Positions 28,543-37,549 of a stretch of 64,000 nucleotides of DNA are shown one piece after another; position 1 is the first letter of the stretch; each line of letters opens with the position of its first letter. Origin of the DNA: an uncultured delta proteobacterium (GTDB taxonomy: Bacteria > Desulfobacterota > Desulfovibrionia > Desulfovibrionales > Desulfovibrionaceae); NCBI GenBank assembly GCA_903843965.1, contig CAIMRY010000017.1, positions 186,001-250,000 of the forward strand, given 5' to 3'. The position numbers and the translations under genes are program-made. Under the pieces are notes generated by a model. That model saw only the letters and a list, made by a program, of their open reading frames with translations, ran no database searches and was not told where the DNA came from.

Positions 28543-29313
28543 ATGGACACCCCACACCCCAGCCAGCCCCCAGTCTCAACACAAGGTTCGACACAAGGCT
28601 CGACACAAGGTTCGACACCACGTTCGGCCCCACGTTCGACCTTCGACAACCTGGACCCGCAAAAGCAGCAGCGCGTGCTGGACGAATCCTACCGCGAGTT
28701 CGCCGAGCACGGCTACCACCAGGCCAGCATCAACCGCATCGTGGGCCGGTTGGACATCGCCAAGGGCTCGCTGTTCCAGTACTTCGGCAGCAAGGAGGGG
28801 CTGTTCGCCCACCTTTTCCAACGCGCCGTGGACGAGATCAAGGCACCCTTGCGCGCAATCCGCGACGGCCAGACCGGCGAACCCTTTCCGCAGCGGCTGA
28901 AGCGGGTCTTTGCCGCCAGCTCGGCCTTTGCCCTGGCCCACCCGTTCCTCTGGGGCATCTACCGGCGCATGCTGACCCAGGAGGACTTTCCCCTGCGCGC
29001 CACCCTGCTCTCCCAGGTCCGGGCCGAGACCCTGACCTTCTTCCGCGAGCTCATCGAGCTCGGCCAAAACCAGGACTCGGTCCGCGCCGACCTGGACCCG
29101 GCAACCGCAGCCTTTGTCATCGAGGCCACCCTGGACCGCGCGCTGACCGCCCAACTCTCGCCCGTGCTCGACGCAGGCCTGGGCCTCGCCTCTGACCCCC
29201 AAACGCGCCAGGCCCGCCTGGACGCCCTGGCCGAGGCCCTGTGCCTGGGCTTCTCTGTCTGTCCTACTGTCCACCCAGCTCCAAGCACAGCCAAAGGAGA
29301 CGCCAATGCCTGA
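28543..29313 (+). CDS. TetR family transcriptional regulator
   Basis: The 256-residue regulator has a TetR helix-turn-helix at about residues 45-90 (SINRIVGRLDIAKGSLFQYFGSKEGLF). A ligand-binding helical domain follows. The first 35 residues are a low-complexity extension carrying an STQG repeat. The gene overlaps mqnE by 8 bases and is the first gene of the menaquinone operon, so it probably controls it together with itself. The ligand is unknown; a menaquinone precursor or a quinone-linked signal would be logical but is a guess. Confidence 0.9.
   Translation: MDTPHPSQPPVSTQGSTQGSTQGSTPRSAPRSTFDNLDPQKQQRVLDESYREFAEHGYHQASINRIVGRLDIAKGSLFQYFGSKEGLFAHLFQRAVDEIKAPLRAIRDGQTGEPFPQRLKRVFAASSAFALAHPFLWGIYRRMLTQEDFPLRATLLSQVRAETLTFFRELIELGQNQDSVRADLDPATAAFVIEATLDRALTAQLSPVLDAGLGLASDPQTRQARLDALAEALCLGFSVCPTVHPAPSTAKGDANA
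28576..28635 (+). repeat. 12-bp tandem repeat inside tetR
   Basis: There are five in-frame 12-base units, three coding STQG and two diverged ones coding STPR and SAPR. They lie before the DNA-binding domain, so copy-number change would alter only the N-terminal extension. Confidence 0.8.
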
Positions 29314-30448
29314 CCTAAAACGATTCGACAGCCTGGGCCTGGGGGCCATAGCCCGCACGGTGCTGGCCGGGGAGCGCCTGAGCCTGGACCAGGGCCGCGC
29401 GCTCTTCGCCTGCCCGGACGTGACCGCCGTGGGCGCGCTGGCGCACCTGCGGCGCACCGCCCTGCACGGCCAGCGCACCTTCTACGTGGTCAACCGGCAC
29501 ATCAACTACACCAACGTCTGCATCAACGGCTGCGCCTTCTGCGCCTACCAGCGGGAAAAAGGCCAGGAGGGCGGCTTCGAGCTCTCCGTGACGGACGCCG
29601 TGGAACTCTTGCTCGCCGCGCCCCTGACCCCGCGCGAGGTGCACATCGTGGGCGGCTGCCACCCGGACCTGCGCCTGGCGTTCTTTGTGGACCTGCTTTC
29701 CAGCGTGCAAAAGGCCCTGCCCGAAGCCACGCTCAAATGCTTCACTGCGGTGGAGATCGCGCACTTCGCCCGGCTGGAGGGCATCAGCACCATCGAGGTT
29801 TTGCAGATCCTCAAGGCCGCCGGGCTGGCCATGCTGCCGGGCGGCGGGGCAGAGATCTTCGCGCCCGAGGTGCGCCGCCGCATCTGCCCGAAGAAGTCCA
29901 CGACCGACGAATGGCTGCGCATCCACGGGGAAGCGCATGCCCTCGGCCTGGCGACAAACTGCACCATGCTCTTCGGCCACCTGGAGACCATCAAGGACCG
30001 GCTGGACCACCTGGACCAGCTGCGCAGGCAGCAGGACCTGTCGCGCCAGAACGGCAGCGACGGCTTTACCTGCTTCATCCCCCTGCCCTTCCAGACCGAG
30101 AACAACGCCATCAAGATCGAGCGCCCGCTCACCGGCCTGGACGAGCTGCGGACCATCGCCGTCAGCCGCCTGATGCTGGACAATATCCCGCACCTCAAGG
30201 CCTACTGGGTCATGCTGACCGTGAAGCAGGCCCAGGCCGCGCTGTTCTTCGGGGCCGACGACCTGGACGGCACCGTGGTCGAGGAGAAGATCGGGCACAT
30301 GGCCGGGGCCACCAGCAGGCAGGGCCTGACCAAGGCCCAGCTGGAGGCCATGATCCGGGGCCTGGGGCTGACCCCTGTGGAGCGCGACGCGCGCTTTGTC
30401 CCCATTGGCGACGCGACCGCCACATCCGCGCAGGAGGTCCAGGCATGA
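29306..30448 (+). CDS. mqnE: aminofutalosine synthase (radical SAM)
   Basis: MqnE joins the mqnA product 3-[(1-carboxyvinyl)oxy]benzoate to S-adenosylmethionine, forming aminofutalosine. The 380-residue protein has the radical-SAM motif C-x3-C-x2-C in NVCINGCAFCAYQ, preceded by YVVNRHINYTNVC. HIVGGCHPDL and LPGGGAEIF are family segments shared with MqnC. The ATG overlaps the end of tetR by eight bases (ATGCCTGA), and mqnC starts on its own stop (ATGA). This is tight operon coupling. Confidence 0.94.
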   Translation: MPDLKRFDSLGLGAIARTVLAGERLSLDQGRALFACPDVTAVGALAHLRRTALHGQRTFYVVNRHINYTNVCINGCAFCAYQREKGQEGGFELSVTDAVELLLAAPLTPREVHIVGGCHPDLRLAFFVDLLSSVQKALPEATLKCFTAVEIAHFARLEGISTIEVLQILKAAGLAMLPGGGAEIFAPEVRRRICPKKSTTDEWLRIHGEAHALGLATNCTMLFGHLETIKDRLDHLDQLRRQQDLSRQNGSDGFTCFIPLPFQTENNAIKIERPLTGLDELRTIAVSRLMLDNIPHLKAYWVMLTVKQAQAALFFGADDLDGTVVEEKIGHMAGATSRQGLTKAQLEAMIRGLGLTPVERDARFVPIGDATATSAQEVQA

Positions 30449-31530
30449 GCCAGAGCATCCAGCAGATTCTGGACGAGGCGGCCCAGGGCCGCAGGCTGAC
30501 CCTGGACGAAGCCCAGCTGCTGCAGCGCGAGGCCGGCCTGCACGACCTTGGCCACGCCGCGCACCGCGTGCGCCTGCGCAAGCACCCGGAGCCTGTCGTC
30601 ACCTACGTGGTGGACCGGAACATCAACTACAGCAACGTCTGCGTCTGCGCCTGCCGCTTTTGCGCGTACTTCCGCGCGCCCGGCCACGCAGAGGGCTTTG
30701 TGCTCTCCTTCGAGGAGATCGGCCAGAAGATCGCGGAGACCATCGCCCTTGGCGGCACGCAGATTCTGATGCAGGGCGGCCACCACCCGGACCTGCCCTT
30801 GTCCTGGTACGAGGACATGCTGCGCTACATCAAGGCCAATTACCGCATCCACGTGCATGCCTTCTCCCCGCCGGAGATCATGCACTTCGCCAAGATTTCC
30901 GGACTCACCACGGCACAAGTCATTCAGAGGCTGAAAGCCTCGGGCCTGGACTCCATCCCCGGCGGCGGGGCGGAGATCCTGGTGGACCGTGTGCGCAGCC
31001 AAGTCTCGCCCAACAAGTGCCCGGCGGGCCAGTGGCTGGCCGTCATGGAGGAGGCCCACAGCCAGGGCCTGCGCACCACGGCCACCATGATGTTCGGCCA
31101 CGAGGAGACGCAGGACGAGCGCCTGGAGCACCTCTTCGCCGTGCGCGAGAGCCAGGACCGGTCCCTGCAGAAAGTGGGCGGCGGGTACACGGCCTTCATC
31201 CCCTGGACCTTCCAGCCGGACAATACTGCCATCGACGCCCGGCCGCTCACCAGCCCGGAGTATCTGCGCATGCTGGCCCTTTCGCGCCTGGTGCTGGACA
31301 ACGTGGACAACGTGCAGGTGTCCTGGGTCACCATGGGGCCGAAGATCGCGCAGCTGGCCCTCTACTTCGGCGGCAACGACTTCGGCTCGACCATGATCGA
31401 GGAGAACGTGGTGCGCGCCGCCGGGGTCTGCTTCCGGCTGTCGCAACAAGAGATCGATGTGCTGGTGCGCGCCGCCGGGTTTGAGCCGCGCCAGCGGCGC
31501 ATGGACTACAGCCTGGTGGAGAAATCCTGA
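30445..31530 (+). CDS. mqnC: cyclic dehypoxanthinyl futalosine synthase (radical SAM)
   Basis: MqnC cyclises dehypoxanthine futalosine by radical chemistry. The 361-residue protein has the C-x3-C-x2-C cluster motif in NVCVCACRFCAYF, then ILMQGGHHPDLP and IPGGGAEILVDRVR, which are diagnostic of MqnC. AGGAGG lies at 30432-30437, eight bases before the ATG, and the start overlaps the mqnE stop by four bases. The stop overlaps the mqnA start by one base. Confidence 0.95.
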   Translation: MSQSIQQILDEAAQGRRLTLDEAQLLQREAGLHDLGHAAHRVRLRKHPEPVVTYVVDRNINYSNVCVCACRFCAYFRAPGHAEGFVLSFEEIGQKIAETIALGGTQILMQGGHHPDLPLSWYEDMLRYIKANYRIHVHAFSPPEIMHFAKISGLTTAQVIQRLKASGLDSIPGGGAEILVDRVRSQVSPNKCPAGQWLAVMEEAHSQGLRTTATMMFGHEETQDERLEHLFAVRESQDRSLQKVGGGYTAFIPWTFQPDNTAIDARPLTSPEYLRMLALSRLVLDNVDNVQVSWVTMGPKIAQLALYFGGNDFGSTMIEENVVRAAGVCFRLSQQEIDVLVRAAGFEPRQRRMDYSLVEKS

Positions 31531-32378
31531 TGCTGACCACCGGCGATTCCCGGATCCGGTTGGGGCGCATCGGCTACCTGAACGTGCTGCCCCTGCATTA
31601 TCCGCTGGAAACAGGCGTGATGACGGGTGATTTTGAGCTTGTGGCCGGCCCCCCGGCTGTGCTCAACCAGCTCATGGACCAGGGGCGGCTCGACCTCTCG
31701 GGCTGCTCGTGCATCGAGTACGCCCGGAGGCCGGAAAAGTACGTCATCGTGCCGGACCTGGCCATCGGTAGCCGGGGCCCGGTGCAGAGCGTGCTGCTGC
31801 TGTGCCGCACCAGGCCCGAGGACCTGGACGGCCAGACCATCCTGGTCAGCGCCCAGACGCACACCTCGGCGGCCCTGGTGGACCTGCTGCTCAAGCGCCA
31901 CATCGGCGTGACCCCGCGCTACCGCACCGGCGACGCCACGGCGCTGCTGGCCGCAGGCGAGAGGCCGGAGGCCATCCTGTGCATCGGCGACGAGGCCCTG
32001 AACCTGCGCCGCCACCCGGACTACCCCGGACGCATGGACCTGGGCGAGGCTTGGCGGCAGTGGACCGGGCAACCCTTCATCTTCGGGTTGTGGATCGCCA
32101 GCAAGGAGGCGGTGCGTACAAGGCGGACGGAGATCCAGGCCGGGGCCAGGCTGCTGGTGGCGGCCAAGAAGTGGGGGCAGGCGAATCTGGATGTCATCTC
32201 CGCCGTGGCCGCGCAAACAAGCATCCTCACGGAGCCGGAGATGCGCTCCTACTTCGACGGACTGGTCTACGACCTGGGCAGTGAGGAGCTTGCGGGGCTC
32301 AGGCTCTTTTACGACATGCTGGCCGAGGCCGGGGTCATCCCGGCCGCGCCCCGGCTGGAGTTTTTGCCGCTGGGCTAA
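31530..32378 (+). CDS. mqnA: chorismate dehydratase
   Basis: MqnA removes water from chorismate, the entry reaction of the futalosine pathway. The 282-residue protein has the start RLGRIGYLNVLPLHYPLE and the PBP-like fold of the MqnA/MqnD superfamily. CSCIEYARRPEKYVIVPDLAIG carries the conserved Ser/Cys-rich active-site region, and FIFGLWIASKE follows. It is last in the operon. It converges with a LysR gene, with 14 bases between stops. Confidence 0.94.
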   Translation: MLTTGDSRIRLGRIGYLNVLPLHYPLETGVMTGDFELVAGPPAVLNQLMDQGRLDLSGCSCIEYARRPEKYVIVPDLAIGSRGPVQSVLLLCRTRPEDLDGQTILVSAQTHTSAALVDLLLKRHIGVTPRYRTGDATALLAAGERPEAILCIGDEALNLRRHPDYPGRMDLGEAWRQWTGQPFIFGLWIASKEAVRTRRTEIQAGARLLVAAKKWGQANLDVISAVAAQTSILTEPEMRSYFDGLVYDLGSEELAGLRLFYDMLAEAGVIPAAPRLEFLPLG

Positions 32379-32392
32379 AAACCCCTGCGGCT

Positions 32393-33289
32393 CTAGCCCC
32401 CGGCGGAATTGCGCACGTGCTCGATGAACAGGTTGGCTGCGGGCAAAAGCTCGCGGCCCTGACGCTGGATGAGGTAGAACGAGCGCTCCAGCACCTGGGG
32501 CATCACGTCCAGGGCCACCAGTTCGCCCCGGTCCAGGTAGGGCTGGGCCGCCAGGCGCGAGACCACGCTGACCCCCAGGCCCGCGCGGGAGCACTGCAGG
32601 GCCGCCTCGGTGCTTTCCACCCACAGGGAGACCTTGAGCTCGCCGATGGACATGCCCGCGCCCTTGAGCAGGGTCTCCAGGTAGCGCCGGGTGCCGGAGC
32701 CGCGCTCGCGCAGGATCCAGGGCCAGGGGCGCAGGTCCTTGAGGCTCTTTGGCGCAGGCCGGATCGCGGCGATGTCCGCTGCGGCCACCAGCACCAGCTC
32801 GTCGCGGCGCAGGGGGTAGAAGGCGATGCCCTGCTGCTCCGGCTGGGAGCCGACAATGCCCAGCTCCAGGCGGCCCTGGCCCACCTGACGGATGATGGAG
32901 TCCGTGTCGCCGATGGTCAAGTGCACGCGCAGGGAAGGATAGAGCGCCAGAAAGGTCTTGAGCAGGTTCGGCAGGATGTAGTTGGCCGGGATGGTGCTGC
33001 CGCCGAGCAGCAGGTCGCCCACGACCATGTCGCGCAGCAGGCCGATCTCGGAATTGATGCGGCCCACCTGCTGGAAGACCTGCTTGGCGCCCCTGTAGAG
33101 CACCTCACCGGCCTGGGTGGGCAGCACGGTGCGCCCCAGGCGGTCGAACAGGGGCACGCCCAGCTCCTCCTCCAGGTTGGCCACGTGCGCGCTGATGGTC
33201 GGCTGCGAGAGTTGCAGCTCAAGCCCAGCCTTGGAGAAGCTTTTCAGCTCGTAGACCTTGCAGAAGGCTTCTAACTTTCGAAAGTCCAT
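32393..33289 (-). CDS. LysR family transcriptional regulator
   Basis: The 298-residue protein has a typical LysR winged helix at residues 1-60 (LEAFCKVYELKSFSKAGLEL, QLSQPTISAHVANLEEELG) and a substrate-binding domain from about 90. The opening MDFRKLEAFCKVYELKSF and GGSTIPANYILP resemble the group called selenium-metabolism-associated LysR in sulfate reducers; this is from memory. A terminator separates it from the upstream rplQ operon, so it must have its own promoter in 33290-33340. Effector and targets are unknown. Confidence 0.9.
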   Translation of the reverse strand: MDFRKLEAFCKVYELKSFSKAGLELQLSQPTISAHVANLEEELGVPLFDRLGRTVLPTQAGEVLYRGAKQVFQQVGRINSEIGLLRDMVVGDLLLGGSTIPANYILPNLLKTFLALYPSLRVHLTIGDTDSIIRQVGQGRLELGIVGSQPEQQGIAFYPLRRDELVLVAAADIAAIRPAPKSLKDLRPWPWILRERGSGTRRYLETLLKGAGMSIGELKVSLWVESTEAALQCSRAGLGVSVVSRLAAQPYLDRGELVALDVMPQVLERSFYLIQRQGRELLPAANLFIEHVRNSAGG

Positions 33290-33342
33290 TGGTAACCCCC
33301 GATATGAAACAAGCCTTACATCAGGACTACTGATAGCGCAAG

Positions 33343-33372
33343 CAAAAAAAAGGGGTGGCCATAGCCACCCCT
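33343..33372 (-). terminator. intrinsic terminator ending the ribosomal-protein operon
   Basis: On the minus strand a 9-bp perfect stem AGGGGTGGC / GCCACCCCT with a 4-base loop (33351-33372) is followed directly by a T-run (33344-33350). It lies 27 bases beyond the rplQ stop and marks the end of the long leftward transcription unit. Confidence 0.93.
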
Positions 33373-33398
33373 AATTTGTACGCATGGCGAAGTAACGG

Positions 33399-33947
33399 CT
33401 AGACCGTGGCCTTCTTCATGGGCTTGGCGACCTTGGGAGCAGCCTTGGTGGCGGCCTTCGGGGCCTTGGGGGCCTTGGGCTTGGCGGCCTTAACGGGCTT
33501 CTCGGCCTTGTCCGCAGCCTTGTCTTCAGCCTTGGCCTTGGCTTCGACCTTGGGGGTCTCGGCGGGGGCGGCCTCGGCCTTCTTCTCGGCCAGCTTGGTC
33601 AGCTCAAAGATGACCATGGGCGCGGCATCGCCAGGGCGCACGTTGGCGAGCTTGACGATGCGGGTGTACCCGCCCTGGCCGCCGACGTAGCGCGGGCCGA
33701 CGTTGTCGAACAGGTGCTGCACCAGCTTGTGGTTGCCCAGGACCTTGAAGGCCTGGCGGCGGGCTTGCAGGTCGTCCTTGAGGGCCAGGGTGATCAGCCC
33801 GTCGACCACGGCGCGCAGTTCCTTGGCCTTGGCCTCGGTGGTGCGGATGGTCTCGTGGGCGAAGACGGCCCGAGCCATGTTCTTGAACATGGCCTTACGG
33901 TGGGAGCTGTTCCGGTTCAGCTTTCTTCCGGACTTATTATGCCTCAT
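33399..33947 (-). CDS. rplQ: 50S ribosomal protein L17 with long Lys/Ala/Pro-rich tail
   Basis: The first about 118 residues are standard L17 ([20 protein letters not shown], then [15 protein letters not shown]). Another 60 or so residues of Lys, Ala, Pro and Glu follow, making 182 in all, whereas the family is usually 115-130. The tail is probably disordered and strongly basic. The start overlaps the 3' end of rpoA by 11 bases, so translation is coupled. Confidence 0.95.
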   Translation of the reverse strand: MRHNKSGRKLNRNSSHRKAMFKNMARAVFAHETIRTTEAKAKELRAVVDGLITLALKDDLQARRQAFKVLGNHKLVQHLFDNVGPRYVGGQGGYTRIVKLANVRPGDAAPMVIFELTKLAEKKAEAAPAETPKVEAKAKAEDKAADKAEKPVKAAKPKAPKAPKAATKAAPKVAKPMKKATV

Positions 33948-34977
33948 TTCTTTCTTTCCTCTTGAGCAATTCCTGGAATTTCTTCTCGGAGGTCTCGTCG
34001 GTCATGCCGAAGCGCAGGTCCATGCTCTCCAGCACGCGGCGTATCTCGTCCAGGGACTTGCGGCCAAAGTTCTTGGTCTTGAGCATGGCAGCCTCGGTGC
34101 GCTGGACCAGCTCTCCCACATAGGCGATGTTGGCGGCCTTGAGGCAATTGGTGGCGCGCACGGAGAGTTCAAGCTCGTCAATGCTTTTCAGCAGATTCGG
34201 ATTGAGGTCGAGGTCGTTGTCGGCGCTCTTCTTCTTGTCCGAGGAGGTCTCGTCGAAGTTGATGAACACGGACAGCTGGTCCTTGAGGATCTTGGCGCTG
34301 TAGGCCACGGCGTCCTCAGGCGACAGCGAGCCGTCGGTCCAGACTTCGAGAAGGAGCTTGTCGTAGTTGGTCATCTGCCCAACACGGGCCTGCTCCACCA
34401 TGTACGCGACCTTGCGCACGGGGGAGAAGCTGGCGTCCAGGGTGATGAGCCCGATCTCGTCTTCCAGGCCTTCGTGCATCTCGCTTGGCACATAGCCCTT
34501 GCCCATACGGATCTCAAGCTCCACGCGGAACTCGCGGTCCTCGGACAGGGTGGCGATGTGCTGATCGGGGTTGAGCACGCGGACGTTCTGGTTCTCTTTG
34601 ATGTTGCCCGCCGTCACCGGGCCCTTCTTCTTGGCCTCAAGGATCAGTTTCTGGGGCTCGACGCTGGTCATGGCCAGGCGGACCTGCTTCAGGTTGAGGA
34701 CGATCTCGGTGACGTCCTCAAGCACACCTTTAACGGTGGTGAACTCGTGCTGTACGCCCTCAATGTGCGCGGCGACGATGGCCGCGCCCTGAAGGGAGGA
34801 CAAGAGCACACGCCGCAGAGAGTTGCCAATGGTGGTGGCAAATCCGCGTTCCAGGGGCTCACACACAAACTTACCATACATCTCGGTGGACTTGGGGTCG
34901 CGCGCGAGCTGTTCCGGCTTTACCAGCTCGGACCAGTTGCGTGTGTTGATAAGCTTGTCGCCGTTTTGAATAAGCAT
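33937..34977 (-). CDS. rpoA: RNA polymerase alpha subunit
   Basis: The 346-residue protein has the N-terminal assembly domain (residues 1-235, with [21 protein letters not shown]) and a C-terminal DNA/activator-binding domain ([16 protein letters not shown]...LRFGMT). The two are joined by a linker containing [15 protein letters not shown]. It forms a dimer that nucleates beta and beta'. It belongs to the alpha operon rpmJ-rpsM-rpsK-rpsD-rpoA-rplQ. Confidence 0.98.
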   Translation of the reverse strand: MLIQNGDKLINTRNWSELVKPEQLARDPKSTEMYGKFVCEPLERGFATTIGNSLRRVLLSSLQGAAIVAAHIEGVQHEFTTVKGVLEDVTEIVLNLKQVRLAMTSVEPQKLILEAKKKGPVTAGNIKENQNVRVLNPDQHIATLSEDREFRVELEIRMGKGYVPSEMHEGLEDEIGLITLDASFSPVRKVAYMVEQARVGQMTNYDKLLLEVWTDGSLSPEDAVAYSAKILKDQLSVFINFDETSSDKKKSADNDLDLNPNLLKSIDELELSVRATNCLKAANIAYVGELVQRTEAAMLKTKNFGRKSLDEIRRVLESMDLRFGMTDETSEKKFQELLKRKERNEA

Positions 34978-34989
34978 GTCTACACCTGC

Positions 34990-35616
34990 TTATTTGGAGT
35001 AAAGTTCGACGATGAGCTGTTCGTTGATCGGGAACTGGATGTCCTCACGTGTCGGTAAAGCCTTCACGACGCCCTTGAAGGACGCGCCGTCGCTCTCGAG
35101 CCAGGAGGGGCATCCGCGACGAGCAACGACCTGCTGGGCCTCGGTAATTACAGGAACCTTGCGGCTCTTCTCACGCACCTCGATGACGTCGCTCGGGCGC
35201 ACCATCAAGGACGGGATGTTGACCTTGCGGCCATTGAGCACGAACAGGCCGTGGCGCACCATCTGCCGGGCCTGGTCGCGGGAATTGGCAAAGCCGAGGC
35301 GGTAGACGACGTTGTCCAGGCGACGCTCCAGCAGGATGAGCAGGTTTGCGCCGGTGACGCCCTTCTGGGCTTCCGCACGCTCGAAGTAGTTGCGGAACTG
35401 GCCTTCGAGGATGCCGTACATGCGGCGCACGCGCTGCTTTTCACGCAGCTGCACGGCGTAGTCGGTAAGCTTCTTGCGCAGCTTGCCGGCAAAGCCCGGG
35501 GCGTACGGACGGCGCTCGTAGGCGCACTTGTCGGTGAAGCAGCGGTCGCCCTTGAGGAAAAGCTTCTGGCCTTCGCGGCGGCAGAGCCTGCATTTCGCTT
35601 CAGTATAACGAGCCAA
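34990..35616 (-). CDS. rpsD: 30S ribosomal protein S4
   Basis: The 208-residue protein has the S4 RNA-binding domain at [26 protein letters not shown]. The N-terminal stretch carries Cys residues, CRLCRREG and [11 protein letters not shown], giving the four-Cys zinc form of S4. It is an assembly initiator and, in other bacteria, the alpha-operon autoregulator. It is 12 bases from rpoA. Confidence 0.97.
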   Translation of the reverse strand: MARYTEAKCRLCRREGQKLFLKGDRCFTDKCAYERRPYAPGFAGKLRKKLTDYAVQLREKQRVRRMYGILEGQFRNYFERAEAQKGVTGANLLILLERRLDNVVYRLGFANSRDQARQMVRHGLFVLNGRKVNIPSLMVRPSDVIEVREKSRKVPVITEAQQVVARRGCPSWLESDGASFKGVVKALPTREDIQFPINEQLIVELYSK

Positions 35617-35634
35617 GTTAATTCCTCCTTGGGC

Positions 35635-36021
<387 letters not shown>

Positions 36022-36077
36022 GTCAGTCCTCACTTCGCCCGGAGGCGATGGTATACATCATTCAGGAAATGCCGAGG

Positions 36078-36097
36078 CGCCATGATCGCTCATGGCG
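36078..36097 (-). promoter_or_regulatory. RNA hairpin with GCGA tetraloop in the rpsM-rpsK gap
   Basis: On the transcript a perfect 8-bp stem CGCCATGA / TCATGGCG closes a GCGA tetraloop, which is of the stable GNRA class. It sits in an unusually long (107 bases) gap within the alpha operon, with no U-run. It may be a ribosomal-protein binding site or a processing site; neither is shown. Confidence 0.5.
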
Positions 36098-36128
36098 TCA
36101 ACCGGCGTAGTCCAAGCCAAAGCCGTGA

Positions 36129-36509
36129 CTACTTGGTGGGCGCTTTCTTCTTGCCCATCACGGTGCGCCGCGGACCCTTGCGGGTGCGGGCATTGGTGTG
36201 GCTGCGCTGTCCGCGCACGGGCAGACCCTTGCGATGGCGCAGACCACGGTAGCAGCCAATGTCCATGAGCCGTTTGATGTTCTGCGTCACGTCGCGGCGC
36301 AGGTCACCTTCGACCTTGTGGTTGGCCTCGATCTCCACGCGAATGAGGTTTACGTCCTCATTGGAGAGATTGTCGGTATTCTTTGTCCAATCGATCCCGA
36401 CAGTGTCGAGGATCTTCAGCGCCGTCGTATGGCCGATGCCATAAATGTACGTCAGCGCGATGTCCAGCCGCTTGTTTCTGGGCAGATCAACGCCAGCAAT
36501 GCGAGCCAC
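36129..36509 (-). CDS. rpsM: 30S ribosomal protein S13
   Basis: The 126-residue protein has the S13 start [25 protein letters not shown] and the C-terminal [25 protein letters not shown]. It starts with GTG. It contacts the tRNA site and bridges the subunits. Confidence 0.97.
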   Translation of the reverse strand: MARIAGVDLPRNKRLDIALTYIYGIGHTTALKILDTVGIDWTKNTDNLSNEDVNLIRVEIEANHKVEGDLRRDVTQNIKRLMDIGCYRGLRHRKGLPVRGQRSHTNARTRKGPRRTVMGKKKAPTK

Positions 36510-36524
36510 TCTCGTACCCCTCTC

Positions 36525-36638
36525 TTAACCCTGACGCTGCTTGTGCCGGGGATCCTCACAGATAACCCGCAACACGCCACGCCGACGGATGATTTTGCAC
36601 TTGGGACACATCTTCTTCACCGAAGGCCGAACTTTCAT
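36525..36638 (-). CDS. rpmJ: 50S ribosomal protein L36 (zinc form)
   Basis: This short 37-residue gene reads [17 protein letters not shown] and ends [12 protein letters not shown]. Cys11, Cys14, Cys27 and His32 match the C-x2-C...C-x4-H zinc ribbon of L36. It lies 15 bases before rpsM, its usual partner. infA, often between map and rpmJ, is absent. Confidence 0.96.
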   Translation of the reverse strand: MKVRPSVKKMCPKCKIIRRRGVLRVICEDPRHKQRQG

Positions 36639-36748
36639 GCCCTACTCCACTTTGCTTGGCGCTTGAGAGCCAGCGCCATTCTTCAGCATTATGCCAGGCC
36701 TTGGGCCGAGCGGTTTACACACAAACTTGAGACGGAGGAAAATATATG

Positions 36749-36769
36749 CCTTGCCAGAGAAAGGCAAGG
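36749..36769 (-). terminator. weak stem-loop between map and rpmJ
   Basis: A 7-bp stem CCTTGCC / GGCAAGG with a 7-base loop lies just after the map stop. It is followed on the minus strand by CATATATTTT, a weak U-rich end. It could be partial termination or processing within the operon. Confidence 0.45.
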
Positions 36770-36774
36770 GTTTT

Positions 36775-37545
36775 CTAACCACTCAGGGTCAGAATCATAG
36801 GACCGTCCGTCGTCACCGCCACAGTATGCTCGAAATGGGCCGCCAACTTGCGGTCCTTGGTCACCGCCGTCCAGCGGTCCTCCAGAACCTCTACATCAAA
36901 GCTGCCCTCTGTCACCATGGGTTCGATGGCCAAAACCATGCCGGGTTTGAGCGTTACCCCAGACAAACCCTTGGGCACGAAATTCGGAATCTCCGGCTTT
37001 TCGTGCAGTTTCACCCCGATGCCATGGCCCACAAAGCGCCGCACAACCCCGAACCCGGCAGATTCAACGCATTCCTGCACCGCAGCGCTGATCTCATACA
37101 GATTCCTGCCGCTCACGGCCTGGGCGATGCCCCTGTCCAGGGACTCACTGGTCACGTCCATGAGCCGCTGGGCGCTCTGACTTATCTTGCCCACGGCAAA
37201 GGTGCGCGCAGAGTCCCCGTGGAACCCGCCTGCAACCACACCCATGTCGATGCTGACGATGTCCCCTTCCTTCACGATGCGCTCACTGGAGGGGAAGCCG
37301 TGCACAATGACCTCGTTGACCGAGCAGCAGATGGCGAACGGGAAGCCCAGGTAGCCCAAGAATGCGGGGCGCACCTTGAACTGATCGCACATTCTGCGGG
37401 CAATGTCTTCAAAGAGCATGGTCGGCACGCCAGGTTTCACGGCCTGGCCGATCTCGTCCAAAATCAGGGAGACGATGCGACCGGCCTCACGCATGAGCCC
37501 GATCTCTTTCTCGTTCTTGAGAAAGATCCCTCTGGCTTTCTTCAA
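36775..37545 (-). CDS. map: type I methionine aminopeptidase
   Basis: The 256-residue protein removes the initiator Met from nascent proteins. The dinuclear metal ligands are visible: Asp in IDMGVVAGGFHGD (two Asp), His in GHGIGVKLHEKP, Glu in AIEPMVTEG and Glu in HFEHTVAV. It has no N-terminal SH3/zinc extension, so it is the short bacterial form. It follows secY by four bases; adk, often in between, is absent. Confidence 0.97.
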   Translation of the reverse strand: MKKARGIFLKNEKEIGLMREAGRIVSLILDEIGQAVKPGVPTMLFEDIARRMCDQFKVRPAFLGYLGFPFAICCSVNEVIVHGFPSSERIVKEGDIVSIDMGVVAGGFHGDSARTFAVGKISQSAQRLMDVTSESLDRGIAQAVSGRNLYEISAAVQECVESAGFGVVRRFVGHGIGVKLHEKPEIPNFVPKGLSGVTLKPGMVLAIEPMVTEGSFDVEVLEDRWTAVTKDRKLAAHFEHTVAVTTDGPMILTLSG

Positions 37546-37549
37546 GCCC

